The notes beneath the pieces were generated by a model that saw nothing but the letters and a program-made list of their open reading frames with translations, was not told where the DNA came from and made no database searches. Shown in pieces: positions 10,472-22,413 of a DNA stretch of 64,000 nt. A program made the position numbers and the translations under genes. Source of the stretch: Dryococelus australis (Eukaryota; Arthropoda; Insecta; Phasmatodea; Phasmatidae). Every line of letters begins with the position of its first letter. Position 1 is the first letter of the stretch. Location: the NCBI GenBank assembly GCA_029891345.1, contig CM057006.1, forward strand, positions 45,729,056 through 45,793,055, given 5' to 3'.

Positions 10472-11080
10472 GAGCCCGCAGTCGAGAGAGCTGTGTGACT
10501 ACAAGACAAGGGTAAATATTTAATCCCTAATAGGGCGACTAGAGGCACGAAAGGGTGCAGGGCTTACAACGGCATTAAGCACCCTCCAAGCATCGTATAG
10601 CCTGCCTAACATAAAATGGTATTGAGCTTGATTACGGGCATCAGCACCCAGTAGAGAGACTATTTGCAGTAGCGGCCTCACGCTACATAGTACTGGCAAT
10701 TTGTGAAAGTTAATATTTGATTGAGATGCCTAGTCGAAGTGGAACTGTATTTGTTTTAGTGTTTAATAAAGTTAGTATTTTGTATCCGAGTGCTTATCCT
10801 TTGATCCCCCTAGTTAATGTGTGACCTGCTCCCCCAGGAGAGGTCACAGCAATACCTACCTCATGCACGTACACATACTTTTTACCAATCTCTTATGAGC
10901 GTGGAACAAAAAAAAAAAAATCAATGCAAATACGAATGGCTGGCCTTTGTACAGCTTCCTCTGCCATCAGATTAAAAGAGTACAGCAATTTTATTTATAA
11001 CCAAGTTAATTTTTAATGCACATAGTTTTGCTGCATTTGAAGTCTGAAGTGACCTGCTCGCCCAGGAGAGGTCACAGCAA
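10270..11080 (+). repeat. LTR-like region upstream of a gag relic
   Basis: The region contains a TATA box (TATATAAG about 10350), a poly-A signal AATAAAG near 10766, and a palindromic motif GTGACCTGCTC...GAGAGGTCACAGCAA occurring twice (10820-10852 and 11049-11080). The motif pairs TGTGACCT with AGGTCACA, the sort of inverted ends seen at LTR termini. Right after the second copy, TGGAGGCGCC at 11085 could be a tRNA primer-binding site. The exact LTR borders are not clear, because the two motif copies leave 200 bp of ambiguous sequence. No second LTR was found downstream. Confidence 0.45.
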
Positions 11081-11468
11081 ATAATGGAGGCGCCTAGCTC
11101 TCCCACCTTCCCCTTAAAGCTAAATTAAATGAAAATTGCAGAAAGTAAAGTAGAGATAATCGTAGAAATGTGTTGTGCATTAACTCATGCTTAAAACAAG
11201 TTTCCGCTCTTCGGACCGTATTGTAACTTTCCCTTAATGCAAATTTCCACGTAGCCTCATTAGCAAAATCACACATAGCGGCCCTATGCCATCCTCACCC
11301 CACCCTCACATGAAAACATTGAACAACACGACACACATTATTTAACACCAGTGAAAATCAACACCACTAAAGAACACGAAAATTCAAATTTATACGAACT
11401 CACCACAGAACATACATACATACCATAATTCACTTTTAGCCTCTCAAATACAATCACAATACAACAAC

Positions 11469-12590
11469 ATGGCAAACCTACCACCGATTAACGTCATAGT
11501 GCAACAACCCATGACCGTGAATAAATTCTCGGGCGAGGGGAAACGACAGATGGTCAGAATTCTTGGAACAGTACAACCACGCTGCCGAAAATAACAACTG
11601 GGATGACACTGAGAAATTACGCAGACTAAAATATTATCTCACAGGGTCAGCCAAACATACATTAGAGAATTATTTGCAAAGTCATGCAGGACAAGCCACG
11701 TCGAACGACACCATTGCAAAAATGAAAAAATGTTCCTGACACCTGCAAAGAAGAACACTTGAGGAATCTTCTATACACTACAAAACCAAAACTGCACAAA
11801 AGTGTCCTAACACATATAGAAAATTTATTGTTTTATAGAAGGAAATACAACCCCATGGTCACCGACATGGAATTCATCAGTTTTATGTGGCGATCACTGC
11901 TCCCGTCCATCTTGGACAAGATAATAGGTCTCAAAAATGATACGATTGACAACCTCTTTACTAATATACAAAGAGTCAAAGTCGGAATGTTTCAATACAA
12001 CCAAACAATTTCAGGCCCACGCAGCCATGCAGAAACACTCTCTCTCAGGGCAGCAATGGTAAAATTAAAGGAGGAGATTGCAAACCTCACGCTCCAAAAT
12101 CAAACACACAGAACCTAAAGTACGCAAACTACAATAAATACGGGCGGAACAAACAACCAGTGCTCAGTGTAAAAGAATATGTGCAGGCGCCAAAAAAATA
12201 TCACAACATATAACAGATCAACAAAAGATCGCCAATTTTCAGAAAACGAATACCTTCTGCACATATCAACCACAAAACAATGACGCACAAAATCACACGC
12301 AAAATACAACAAAATACTACTCAACACCTAAATACAATGAACAAAAAAAACTCACACCAGGGGGCAATAAGCACCACCCCCGCAAACAAACCAGTAAGTA
12401 AGGTGCGACAAAGTAAATACTACAGTCACAAACAGGCAGGGGACTTAAGCACAGGAAATAGCAATCACAGAAAATCGCATTACAGCGAAAAGAAACCATC
12501 CCAAATTAATGACAGAGGTCATACTAACATAACGAGCTGTATGAATGATGAAAGTACCAAACAAAGAAAGTGAAGGATAAAACTGAAACC
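11469..12590 (+). pseudogene. LTR-retrotransposon gag relic
   Basis: The ATG at 11469 follows the LTR-like region. The frame shifts soon after KFSGEG (about 11540). A retrotransposon-gag signature then reads WSEFLEQYNHAAENNNWDD and LRRLKYYLTGSAKHTLENYL. It stops at about 11738 and resumes in another frame from about 11735 to 12118 (MEFISFMWRSLLPSILDKI). The region to 12590 is lysine/asparagine-rich with a degenerate zinc-knuckle-like stretch. No protease, reverse transcriptase or integrase follows, so the element is truncated. It is probably Ty3/gypsy- or BEL-like; I cannot decide which. Several frameshifts and stops make it non-functional. Confidence 0.65.
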
Positions 12591-12599
12591 CGAAATTAA

Positions 12600-14089
12600 A
12601 GAAAGACGTATAATTAATGCATGTGAGGTGCTTTTTAACAAAAGGATTCCGACGCGTTCATACGCAGAAATTGCTAAATTAAGCAACTGAAGGTATCTCC
12701 TTTTATTCAATAAACGATACAATCAATGACAAGTGACAGATAAGTCATGCAGATCTCCCTACTATAAAGTGCACTGAAACCAGGTCTGCAGTCCATTAGA
12801 CCCACGTGTTCTCGGTCCTATCACAGGAACTATATCAGCTGCTCGACTATCATAATTTTTACGATAGCGCAAGCAGGCATTCACTACAAGCTGATAAAAA
12901 TCGCAATACTAATGAATAATATGGCAAAAGCAGCACAGCCGTAAAGTTAGACACCAATCAGACAGTCAGCTCCGTAATACACGTGGAACTTTCCACTTTG
13001 TACTATAAAGAGAAACGAAAAATTCATGTTCTCTTGGCGCACAAAAAGAAAAATTGAAGTAGCAATTATGTGTACACAATAAAAACCGTCTAGGCGCATA
13101 AGAGATTATGTTAGACGAATGCACTAGGTAGTGTAATAATTTTCTCTCTCATATGCTATGTAAAAAAGTCTTGTCACGTAAGCGACATATAAAGCTATGT
13201 TGTTTAGCAGCACACTGCAGAACTCTGGCAAGGCGCAAGCGTTCTAAAGAGGCAGTCAACTGTGTATCACAGCGCTACCTAGTGGGCAAAGTAATAACGC
13301 TTAACATTATGTTGCAACAGCACGTCATGTATAGTGCAGCAGTTATGCACTCAGGGGTCAGACAGTACTGCAATTGCACACTAAAATGCACTCAGACGGT
13401 GTTTCCAAAGCCGTGCGGCGACATTCGCCATATAGTTAAGTTCGTGGCCCCAAATCATATAAGTAATTCAGGTAATACAAATATTACAATAGAATAAGAT
13501 TGAAAATGTGTTATCTCAGATTTTCAAACATTTGAATGTAAATAAACGAATGTCACACAATCGTAATTGTGTCGTAGAACACCACATTGTCGGTGGTAAC
13601 AAAACTCATATATATATATATATATATATATAGAATTGTATGTTACGACAAATAATATAACAATTAGTTCACTTCTCAACACTGATATAAAACCATGGCG
13701 CTACTGTCGACTGTTGTGTTATTACGAGCACTCTACCCAAATTCCCCACCTCAGGTGTTTGACGCAGGGCTCGAGAAGGGCAAGTTGCTCGTGCCCTTGG
13801 CTGAAGAGGGCATCCTACAGAATAAAACTCCAGGTGGAAGCGAACACAAGCATCCAAATTCACTAACGAATATATCTATGGAAGGGAACAAGGGTAAGTG
13901 ACCACATTGCACTGAAATTGAACACAGCCACGATTTTGAGCGCATCCAGGAGACATTTTGATAGACTCGCTGTGAGTGCTTTAACATTGCAAACGAGGCA
14001 ACAGTGCACAGCCATGATAGACTAATTGCACCAGCTAGTGGGAGAAGTGCGTCAAATTGCCTGATGTTGAGCAGCCAAGAAGTTCTGTG
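12600..14089. other. No supported gene; short AT microsatellite
   Basis: A 114-codon plus-strand frame at 13153-13497 and overlapping frames at 13636-14128 show no known motif. An (AT)n tract lies at 13608-13632. Part of this may be the lost interior or 3' end of the gag element, but nothing shows it. Confidence 0.4.
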
Positions 14090-14480
14090 CCTGGTATAAT
14101 AAGATACTACCATGATCAACTGTGTCAAAGGCTTTCTTTAAATCAATAAAAAAAGCCTGCAGCATAGTTTCTTCCATCAATAATACCCTTCTCTATCTGC
14201 ACAACATGCCCATTGAGCATTTAAAGTACTTTACTTTGGACGAAAGCCATATTGGTAAACGTATAAGATGTCTTTTACATTAAGTAAGTAGAACAAAGCG
14301 AGATTTAACACATTTTTCCATTATTTTTTGTTTTTTTGACATACTGGATATGGGCCAGTAATTAGCCAGATTTTATTTGTTAGGTACGTACCCTGTTTGA
14401 ATACAAGAATGACTACCAATCTTGTATTTCTTTGGCACAGTGCCAAATTCAAAATACATATTCACAAAATTTACTATGCG
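14090..14480 (-). pseudogene. Non-LTR reverse transcriptase fragment
   Basis: Reading the minus strand from 14480, successive RT blocks appear in shifting frames: FGTVPKKYKI, then ANYWPIS (the NYRPIS block), then KIMEKCVKSRF, then YQYGFRPK, and finally FIDLKKAFDTVDH with the catalytic Asp region. Sequence after VDH no longer fits. This is a short, frame-shifted piece of a Jockey/CR1-type element, in opposite orientation to the neighbouring RT relic at 14585-15219. Confidence 0.75.
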
Positions 14481-14584
14481 TTTGCTGATAAGACTGCTTA
14501 CACTTAATTAAAAAGGTGTTAGAGACAGTCTTCTGTTATGTTAAATATTTTTTAGGTTACTAATGATTTGTAATATTTTTAATA

Positions 14585-15219
14585 CAGAAACCGGGTAGTG
14601 ATATAGTGTATGGTACGGTAATAAGCAGGGACATGTACAGATGGGAAGGACAACAGATAGAAGAAGCAACAGAATATACATATCTAGGGATTGAATTGCA
14701 GGGAGACCTCAAATGGAAAAAGCAGGTAGATAGGGTGGTTGCAAAAAGAAGAAGGGTTCTGGGTATGTTGGGAAGGGTACTGAAAGGCATCAGCTGTGAG
14801 GTGAAGGAGAAGGCATAAGGCACAATGGTACGGCCAATGTTAAAATATGCTGCGGCAGTATTGGACGCGGAGGTGGAGGTGCAAGAGCTGTAAAAGGTGC
14901 AGAGAAGGGCAGCAAGATGGGTGAAGGGTAGGTGGAGAAGGCAGGGGCAGGATGGTGAGGATGAAGGGAACTATAAGCCATCAGTGATTATGAAAGAAAT
15001 GGGGTGGAGCTCATTAAGGAAAGGAGGAAAGAGGAACGGCTAGTCAGAATGTACAGGGTAGTGAATGGAAAGGAAGGATGGGGAGGGCTAAACTGCAAGC
15101 TAAGTAAGGGCGTATTTAGCGGGAGAGGAAACAGTGAAAAACTTAAGAGGGTGTGGAGAATGAAGCAGGAGGTCTGTGCGGGCATGGAAGAGGAGTTTAG
15201 TTGGGTGAGGGAGAGGTGA
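14585..15219 (+). pseudogene. Non-LTR reverse transcriptase, C-terminal relic
   Basis: The frame at 14606-14818 has YTYLGIELQGDLKWKKQVD, the usual end of the RT thumb in LINE-type elements. After a TAA it continues in frame as VRPMLKYAAAVL and, past another stop, VQRRAARWVKGRW. A frameshift near 15000 leads to RLVRMYRVVNGKEGW and a Glu/Lys/Gly-rich tail to 15219. The sense strand is purine-rich. At least two stops and one frameshift are present. The endonuclease and RT core are missing upstream. Confidence 0.75.
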
Positions 15220-15383
15220 GTGAGCTCACCACCGAGCGGCAGCCTAATTGTGAGTCTATTATTATAAGAAGTGTGTAAGTTATGTCGCTTTACGATTTAC
15301 GTTGCTAGCCATCTTAGGACCAACAGAGACCACAACAAAGCAATATTAATCTATAATAAACAAGTTCTATAATAATTAAAAAA

Positions 15384-15630
15384 AACGTGTATGGGGGGGT
15401 GGACCCACAGCGAGGCAACACCCTGGCTTTCCAGCTGGAACACGTAGCGCCACTGGAATGCAACGGCGGGGGAGGCAGGAGTGCCCCGAGAAAGCCCGCC
15501 GGCAAGCGGCATCGTCCATCACGATTCCCACACGCAAGGATCCGGGAGTGAATCCGGCGGGGATCGAGCCCGGATCGCCGTGGTGGGAGGCGAGTGTGCT
15601 ACCCACTGAGCCACCGCTGCCCCAGGAAGA
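15384..15630 (-). mobile_element. tRNA-derived SINE, copy b (best preserved)
   Basis: The reverse complement starts GGGGCAGCGGTGGCTCAGTG, giving a good RNA polymerase III A box. It continues CACTCGCCTCCCACC and has a B box GGCTCGATCCCCG, then CCGGATTCACTCCCGGATCC, GTGTGGGAATCG and a GC-rich 3' body, ending near a T/A-rich tail at about 15384. A short direct repeat TCTATAA at 15366-15372 and 15631-15637 may be the target-site duplication. It serves as the family reference for the copies at 9310 and 54150 and for the tandem array at 1424. Confidence 0.85.
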
Positions 15631-15872
15631 TCTATAAACATGCGCTATAAGTACCTGCGGCCGGTGCATAATTGAACAAATGTATATAGTATTTAAACAA
15701 CGTAACACCACCCCGCCTACCAACACCGCATTGCGGTAAAAAAAGGTGTGAAAACCACTGAGTTAAAGAGAAAAAACACTTTCCTGTTCTGCAAAAAATA
15801 TTAACATTTTAAAGCACAATGCAACGACATCCACACACGATGCCAGTTTCAGAAAATCTTTAGTAAACTCAC

Positions 15873-15999
15873 CATAATCACATTTCAAAGACTCAATCAT
15901 CTTCAGCAAGCTTTCTTCAAGTTGTTTCCGTACATCATCAGGTACAAAAGAACACTCTTCTATAATAAAATTCGCTAAATTCAGTCCCAAACCATCCAT
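15873..15999 (-). CDS. Host gene, probable first coding exon
   Basis: The ATG at 15999 (context AACAATGG) opens 42 codons and ends at a strong donor, TATG|GTGAGT, at 15873/15872. The peptide begins MDGLGLNLANFIIEECSFVP and continues with a helix (RKQLEESLLKMIESLK) running into the donor. The exon ends in phase 1 with G. The exon at 8249-8384 begins with AG, so splicing gives a continuous frame running into coiled coil. I chose this start because no acceptor lies just upstream and the context is good. Reading through the donor gives 27 more codons before a stop, which is the unspliced alternative. The protein is not recognised. Confidence 0.5.
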
Positions 16000-17398
16000 T
16001 GTTTTTGTTCCGTATTTACCTTTTCTCACGCAGTCACCGGATCTTCAATATAAATATAAGAAGCGTACAAATTAAACCAATTACTCTCACAAAACAAACC
16101 AAATCATCGCACCGTACACGTTCCTATTCGCAGAAACAGACCAAACACTTCACGTTTCTAACACAAAAACCGAGCATATTCAACAATTCAACAAGAAAAT
16201 TCCGCTGTTTACAAGCTATTGCACCGAAACCAAAGTCATAGAATACAGAGGGAGATCAGAAACACGGAACAACTAAACATCAATAAAGTAAAGGCACGGA
16301 TACACAATAGAAAACTTAAGCATTTGTGTTTCCCTTCCTCTGACGAAACCACCAATACACTACACAATATTGTAAAGTCAGAGTTTAGACAATTGAACAT
16401 CGGTTCTGCGAGATTCGTAAAAATGTGTATATAATTAGGATATTATCCAGGAATGCATTTAACGTAACTTTTTTTTTTTTAAATAGGCTTACAATATATA
16501 TTAAAACTTCATTTCAAAACAAAAAAAACCCATTTGTTTACTTTAATAAAAAATGCCAATTAATATATTTCTTCTTTACATTATATTTGTTTGCCATTTA
16601 TTTAATTTAAGACGAACTTTGTTTAATACACCCAAATTAAAATCACCCTATAGTAAAATAACGCAATTTCCAAATAACCTCTATAAGATTCTCAGCAAAA
16701 TGGCCGCTTGACTTTGACAAAAAAATTTCAACTTTTCGAAATCGTAAAGTCAAAAGTACTTGACTTTAACTTTGACAATTCCATGGTTTAACCACCATAA
16801 GAAACTAAATTTCGGAACCAAATGAAAATACAAATATTAGACTGTGTTCCGTTACCTGCACAATGTGAAATATGAGCAGTGAAGTAGATCCAATCCCTTT
16901 CCACAGAAGCATTGTCGCACCTTCCACGTCATTCTACTTCCTGCCAATCTCATTCATAACCTGCACGAAGAAAAAGGACAAATATTTAATGCGCTGCCGC
17001 CACAGTGGCGGGAAAATGCCAGAAACGTGGGTATTTGGAGATTAGCATCGACGGCGACCAAGGGCAAGTTTATTGGTTTTAGGAAACGTGCGCAATGTTG
17101 ATTGTACTAAATGATTCTGCAACTAAAATGTATACTGCTAATCACGAACAAACATGTTTTGGTGAAGTAAACTTGAAGGATTTCCATGGAAAATGTGTTT
17201 TTAAGAGGCTGCGAATTTAAATAAAAGTAAGTTTGCGTGTTTTGTAAATAAAATACTTGTAAACTGTTACTATAATTATTGAAATGCACATTGCCAAAAA
17301 AAAAACCCGCACTTTCACCACATTTGTAGTGTGTAAATAATATTTGTTTCTCCGCCAATATCGTGAATCCAACGAGTGTATGATTAACTTCTGCCAAA

Positions 17399-17409
17399 GA
17401 GAGAGAGAG

Positions 17410-17442
<33 letters not shown>
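17399..17442. repeat. (GA)n-(GT)n compound microsatellite
   Basis: A short GA tract passes directly into about 15 GT units. Open frames reading THTHTH or VCVCVC across it are not genes. Confidence 0.95.
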
Positions 17443-17443
<1 letters not shown>

Positions 17444-17940
17444 GCTGCAACAGTACGAACACGAACGACGTATATAGTCAATGCATGCTTTCTTCGGCCT
17501 TTTGGAAACAAACCCTTGAAAAATCATCCTAGGTGTAACATGTCAAACTATTGTGTTCGATCACTTGTATTCCAAAATTATGTTAAAGTACTGTGTTCTT
17601 GAATAGATTAATAATCTGCTTAGTATCTTCTATAACTTGTAATATTCAAATCGTGTTAAATACGAATTAACAACAGCGAGAGCAGTGACGTGTTGGCAAC
17701 GGCCAATAAGAAATAGTTCACAGTTACAATATTTTTTAACCTCGTTTTTATGTATACTATTTGTAAATTAAACATTGCCAAATTATATATTTGTATTAAT
17801 AGGTAGTGCTAACGGAAACACACTTTATTGCTGCAGTAAAAAATATCAGCGCGAATTACTGTGTGTGTGCTCGCTCTATTGACACTGTGTTTTTTTCCCA
17901 TCCAGAAGAAAAGTTTAAGTGAAGTGGATCGTGTCGCGCG

Positions 17941-17976
17941 CTCTATCTCTCTCTCTCTCTCTCTCTTCTCTCTCTT

Positions 17977-18031
<55 letters not shown>
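17941..18031. repeat. (CT)n microsatellite
   Basis: About 90 bp of CT repeats with a few interruptions (TTCTC, CCAT). Confidence 0.95.
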
Positions 18032-18035
<4 letters not shown>

Positions 18036-20354
18036 GTTCGTACCACCTGTGTGGCAGGAAAAGGATAAATCTTGTTATTTCTAATTTTAGCACATTTTAT
18101 ACTATGTACAGCAACAATAATAATGCTTTAAATTGTTATTTACAACTGAAACGGAATTTTATTGCTTAAATACCTATTATGTGTTATTTAGATGTGATGC
18201 ACTTACAAATCCAACAAGTTTGGCAGACGTGGTTGTCCCAACCCAACCCAATATGGCAGGCGATTATACCCATTGCCTTACGACTGGCAGTGATGTGGCG
18301 ACATGTCAACGACACAGCATGTTTCTGAACGAAGTATCAAGTTCATACTTGTGTTTTTTAAATATCGTAGTAAATTACAATATTGTGATAAAAATTTGTT
18401 TCCATGGCAAGGTTAAAAGTGTTGTGTTGTAATCGCTGTGTGAGTTTGAAAGGGCTTGGTGGCTGCATGTAATCATTACACAGGCCAGATGTGTGTGTGT
18501 GTCGATTTCAAATATGTGCAAAATGTATACGTTTTAACCATGAATTGGTGTTATGACGAAGTTACTTATTAATATTCATGTCTTTTTATCACTATGTTGC
18601 ATCTTTGCACTAGGAGTTTGAAACATAGTTGTGTAACGAGCTTGCATTTCTGTGATTTGAATATCTGCCACGATCCTCTCAAAATACTAAGCCCATCCAG
18701 ATAAATTAAAATAAATAATAGAATAAATCTCCAAACCAGAAAGTACCAATGCATGTAAACATTAGAGGAAAAAAACGTTACGGTAGGCCCCTTATGTTTC
18801 CATGTTCACAACTGTGAAATTTTCGAAGTTACAATAATTTGGATATTATTTCATTATGAGCAAAATATTCTACTGCTCCATCAAAACAAATCCGTCTCAT
18901 GAAAGACATTCATCTAAAGGACCCCCCCACCCCCCCCCCCCCCAATCCCACCGAAAAACCAACAGAGATCCTTTTTTTCAAACAGTGTTTCCTTTTTTCC
19001 ATTTAAATAAAGTAAACAGAACCCAAGCAAATGTAACTAGGCGAAAATTAAGCAGTTTGAAATGCCAATAGGTGCATGTTAATCTGCTTTGTGTACGACT
19101 TTGATATTAATATGTACTCATGGTGGCTGTTAAATATTTAATATTCAGTTAATTTTATTATGTCCTGTTTGCTATAAGAGAATTTTTAACAAGTTATCCT
19201 GTCAAATTTTACGACAGGATCACTGGTTTACAATTGCCATATATGTAAATGTCTTGCTTTTCGAAACAAAACGCTCAAATTATGCGCCGACAATAGAGCA
19301 TGGAAGTTGTTCCGAAACCCAGCACAGCATTAAACACATGCAGTAGTGGCACAACAATCGGCGGCTATGTAGTTGGTAGCATTAGTGCAGGGAACAGAAC
19401 ACGGGCTTAGAGAATTGACACTACAGTCGCCATGACACTTTCGTCTTATTAACAACATTAAGGTGGGTTTACCATTGACTTAAAAATATAAGATCACCGT
19501 GTGCTTAAGATATGATTCTATTTAATTGAGGGTATTAGTTTATGACTATCGTGTGCAGGCATTGACGGGGCGTGTGCGTTCTTGGCATGGCTTAAAAGTT
19601 CGTTGTATTAAATATCTTATGTAAAAGTCAAACTGAAGTAGCCAGTCAGAGCACAGCGACAGTTGTTGGCGGGAAACAGTATATACAACTTGTATTTAGG
19701 TTATACCATATAGGGAAATCATATGAAAGTAATTATTTTAACTGAGAGACAGTATCATCTTAGCATAAAGAATAGTTCATGCTCATGTTTTCTTTCGTGG
19801 TAGAGGTTATTTAATTCGCTTTAGTTAACCTATTCAGATTTGTTGATGTAAATATCTAATGTTGGCTTCGACTTCCCTTTCTATAAGATTTCACAAGTTT
19901 TTTAAGACGATTAATTATGAACCAAACACAAATAGTTAAATATATGTAATTTGTCAATTTTTCAAATTATTTCGTTTGCTTAAATCTCCTACGATGTTGA
20001 TTGGCAAGACTTAACAATTGCTAATTCAATCATAAACTGCAAATCTTCTTATTCTAATTTTCTGTGTGCTTACCGACTCATTATGTTAAATTCTTAATTC
20101 TTCGGTCTTTAATCGTGAACCCACCTTTCCCCATTCTTGATACCAAAGAGTATGAAGCTGGTGAAGCTGTAAATGGTAGTTAAATGAAAAATAAATAATT
20201 TCCACTCTTATTCTTCCGAAAACAAATAACCTAAAAAGGCAAAAACCTAATGATACAAACTACGTCAAACAAAACGTGTTTATGGTTTTCATAACAAAGT
20301 AAAATATTAATATTCGAAGTGGAGCATGAGGTTTTATGGGGGGGGGGGGGGTTA

Positions 20355-21082
20355 TTCTGCCAACTTTGGTAACTTCTTAAAATTTCTTCAAGCATATCTT
20401 AAAGCCATTTACAGAGCCAATCTAGAAATTATTCTCTGTTGAGACTTTAACATTGATTATTTAAAAGAAAGCAAACAAAGAACAACTCGATAGTCTACTC
20501 AGTACCTTCAGAATTAAATCCTTGGAAAACTGTGCTACCAGAATAGAAGGAACCAGTCAGGCAGCAATTTATAACATTTTCATTGATACTAATGTAGTTG
20601 CAGAGTGCCACGGTCTCACAACAATAAATAGCTTATCAAATCATGATACACACATATTAGATATCTTCCATTCAAATGCCCCCCAAAAGAATTTCTTATA
20701 AGAAAATACGAAATTTTTCGCAGGAAAATGTCTTACAATTCAAAAGTGAGCTCAGAAGGGAGCAATATTCAACATGGTATACTTCTACCAAAGCAAATGA
20801 AAAAATTATCTCTTTTCTTAACCAAGTTCATTGTTTTGAAAAATGTTTCCCAACCCATCTGACCCATGGTAATAAAAAAAAAAGTATGGTTCACCAAAGG
20901 AATAAAAAATATCCTGCGAAAACAAAAGAAAACTATACAAAGCTGTCAGAACCAGCAGCAACACTGACACAATAATTCACTATCGGAAATACTGCGAAAT
21001 TTTGAGTAATGTCATAAAAGCGAAAAAAGGATTTTTTTTTTCTGTAATCTCATTAAGAATTCTCAAAACAAAATATAAACTA
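20355..21082 (+). pseudogene. Jockey-like non-LTR element, endonuclease part
   Basis: In shifting frames the plus strand reads an endonuclease-like end: CGDFNI-type sequence followed by IDYLKESKQRTT, LLSTFRIKS and INSLSNHDTHILDIF. After a frame change it continues with the linker toward RT (VWFTKGIKNILRKQKK, then HYRKYCEILSNVIKAKK). At 21082 it is cut by an insertion and resumes at 22414, where the frame continues TTWNIVKK. The apurinic-like endonuclease nicks target DNA for target-primed reverse transcription. Many stops show this copy is dead, and the 5' part is missing. Confidence 0.75.
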
Positions 21083-22413
21083 TGTCATTGGTCAAGGTGT
21101 CGGATACCAGCAACTAGTGCCAAGGTGTTGGTAATAAGGATATTGGTTTTGTGAGGCTTGGTGAATATAGTTTTGGAATCACGGTGAAGATAATTACCCA
21201 GGGGGCCAGATATTGATGGGCTGACAATAATGTGAAGTCGGAGGGCAACTGTGGACTCGTTCCTCAGGGTCGTTCGGCCGACGACTACAGCAAATCCTCA
21301 AAGTGCAGTTGTTGTCTCCTCGTAGAATTAAATTAATACTCACTGAATAACTGCCTTACTTGTTGTGTTGTGGGATATCTGTGCTCCTCACACGCCCATG
21401 TGAAGCACTGTTACATATTACACCGACTCATGACCATTTCAGATATATTGCACAGTAAGTTACGCTTTTAAGAAAATTGGCGGGCGAAGACCCTTACCTT
21501 AAATGCCTTGCGGTGAACTGTAAATAAACCACATGTGGTAGCTCGTCACTGCTGCAATTTATTCAGTTGCATGATTACATTCATGTCGTGAAAAGCTTAC
21601 ATTTGGTGCTATTTACGAACCCATCAGCTCGGGTAATACTATGCAAAAATACACATGGTCACATAAATAACTAATGTATAATTTAAGCTTAGCCAGGAGA
21701 TACAAGCACTGGGTAGGTGCGAGGGGCGGTGTAGTTTCGGGCAGCGGAAGTACGAAAAGGTTCCAGTATGCTAAAATAACTATTGTTATGAAATGATTAG
21801 TCCAACATGGTGATACCTGCCCGGGCGCCGAAACACGAGCCCCGACGTGACATGGCACACCTCTCGCAAAGACGAACGATTACTGACTTTCTCCGCGCCG
21901 ACGAGCCGGCCGGCTTGGCGTGCTGGCACCCCGCGCTGCACTACTACCTTGCACACAGCATTTGTATATCTAACACATACCCTGCATGCCAGTTGTTGCA
22001 TATTGCTCCTAAAATTAACCCTGTAAATACTATTCATTATATCAAAACATTGCACTGCGTGGATGATGTGGAGATGAAAGACACGAGAATGAACATTACA
22101 GAAAATTACAAAAAAACACAACACTGGGGGCTTTAGGGCTGCGAAGGCAGCTGTCTTTATTAGTTGCATCCCCTTGTGTGAAAGTACCTTGCCCTTCCAT
22201 TGCACAAATTAAGTAGCAGAAATTTCACAGGGTCTATTTTCGGATTCCTGCGCCACACGCACGTGATCACGCTCACTCTGCTCTGCACATGCATCGTTCC
22301 TTGCCACACTGCACTGCACTTGCGCTCGTAGAGCGTGCACACACACTGTGTATCGGATCCTGGTGTGGCAGTCAAACAGGCTAAGGAGAAGGGGTCAATT
22401 AGGGCGCATGTCA
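21083..22413. mobile_element. 1.33-kb LTR-like insertion with ACTA duplication
   Basis: The surrounding non-LTR ORF is interrupted exactly between ACTA at 21079-21082 and ACTA at 22414-22417. Removing the insert and one ACTA restores a continuous RT-linker reading across the joint. The insert starts TG (TGTCATTGG) and ends CA (GCATGTCA), is GC-richer than its surroundings around 21800-21960, and contains AATAAA at about 21522. A TG...CA end with a 4-bp duplication fits a solo LTR of a Ty3/gypsy-type element. I see no coding domain. It could also be some other element with a 4-bp duplication. Confidence 0.6.

Larger units (their letters stand above)
16030..20354. other. Gene-poor stretch with microsatellites
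   Basis: No gene is supported. It includes the probable upstream region of the minus-strand gene starting at 15999; I see no clear TATA box for it. Low-complexity tracts sit at 17399-17442, 17941-18031, 18922-18943 (C-rich) and 20338-20351 (G run). Open frames over these tracts are artefacts of the repeats. Confidence 0.5.

Noticed and set aside
13153..13497. 114-codon plus-strand frame as a gene
   Set aside because: It has no motif, no clear promoter or splice sites, and lies in retroelement debris.
17107..18169. Several 60-134 codon open frames with His-Thr, Cys-Val, Ser-Leu or Arg-Glu runs
   Set aside because: They are translations of GA/GT and CT microsatellites.
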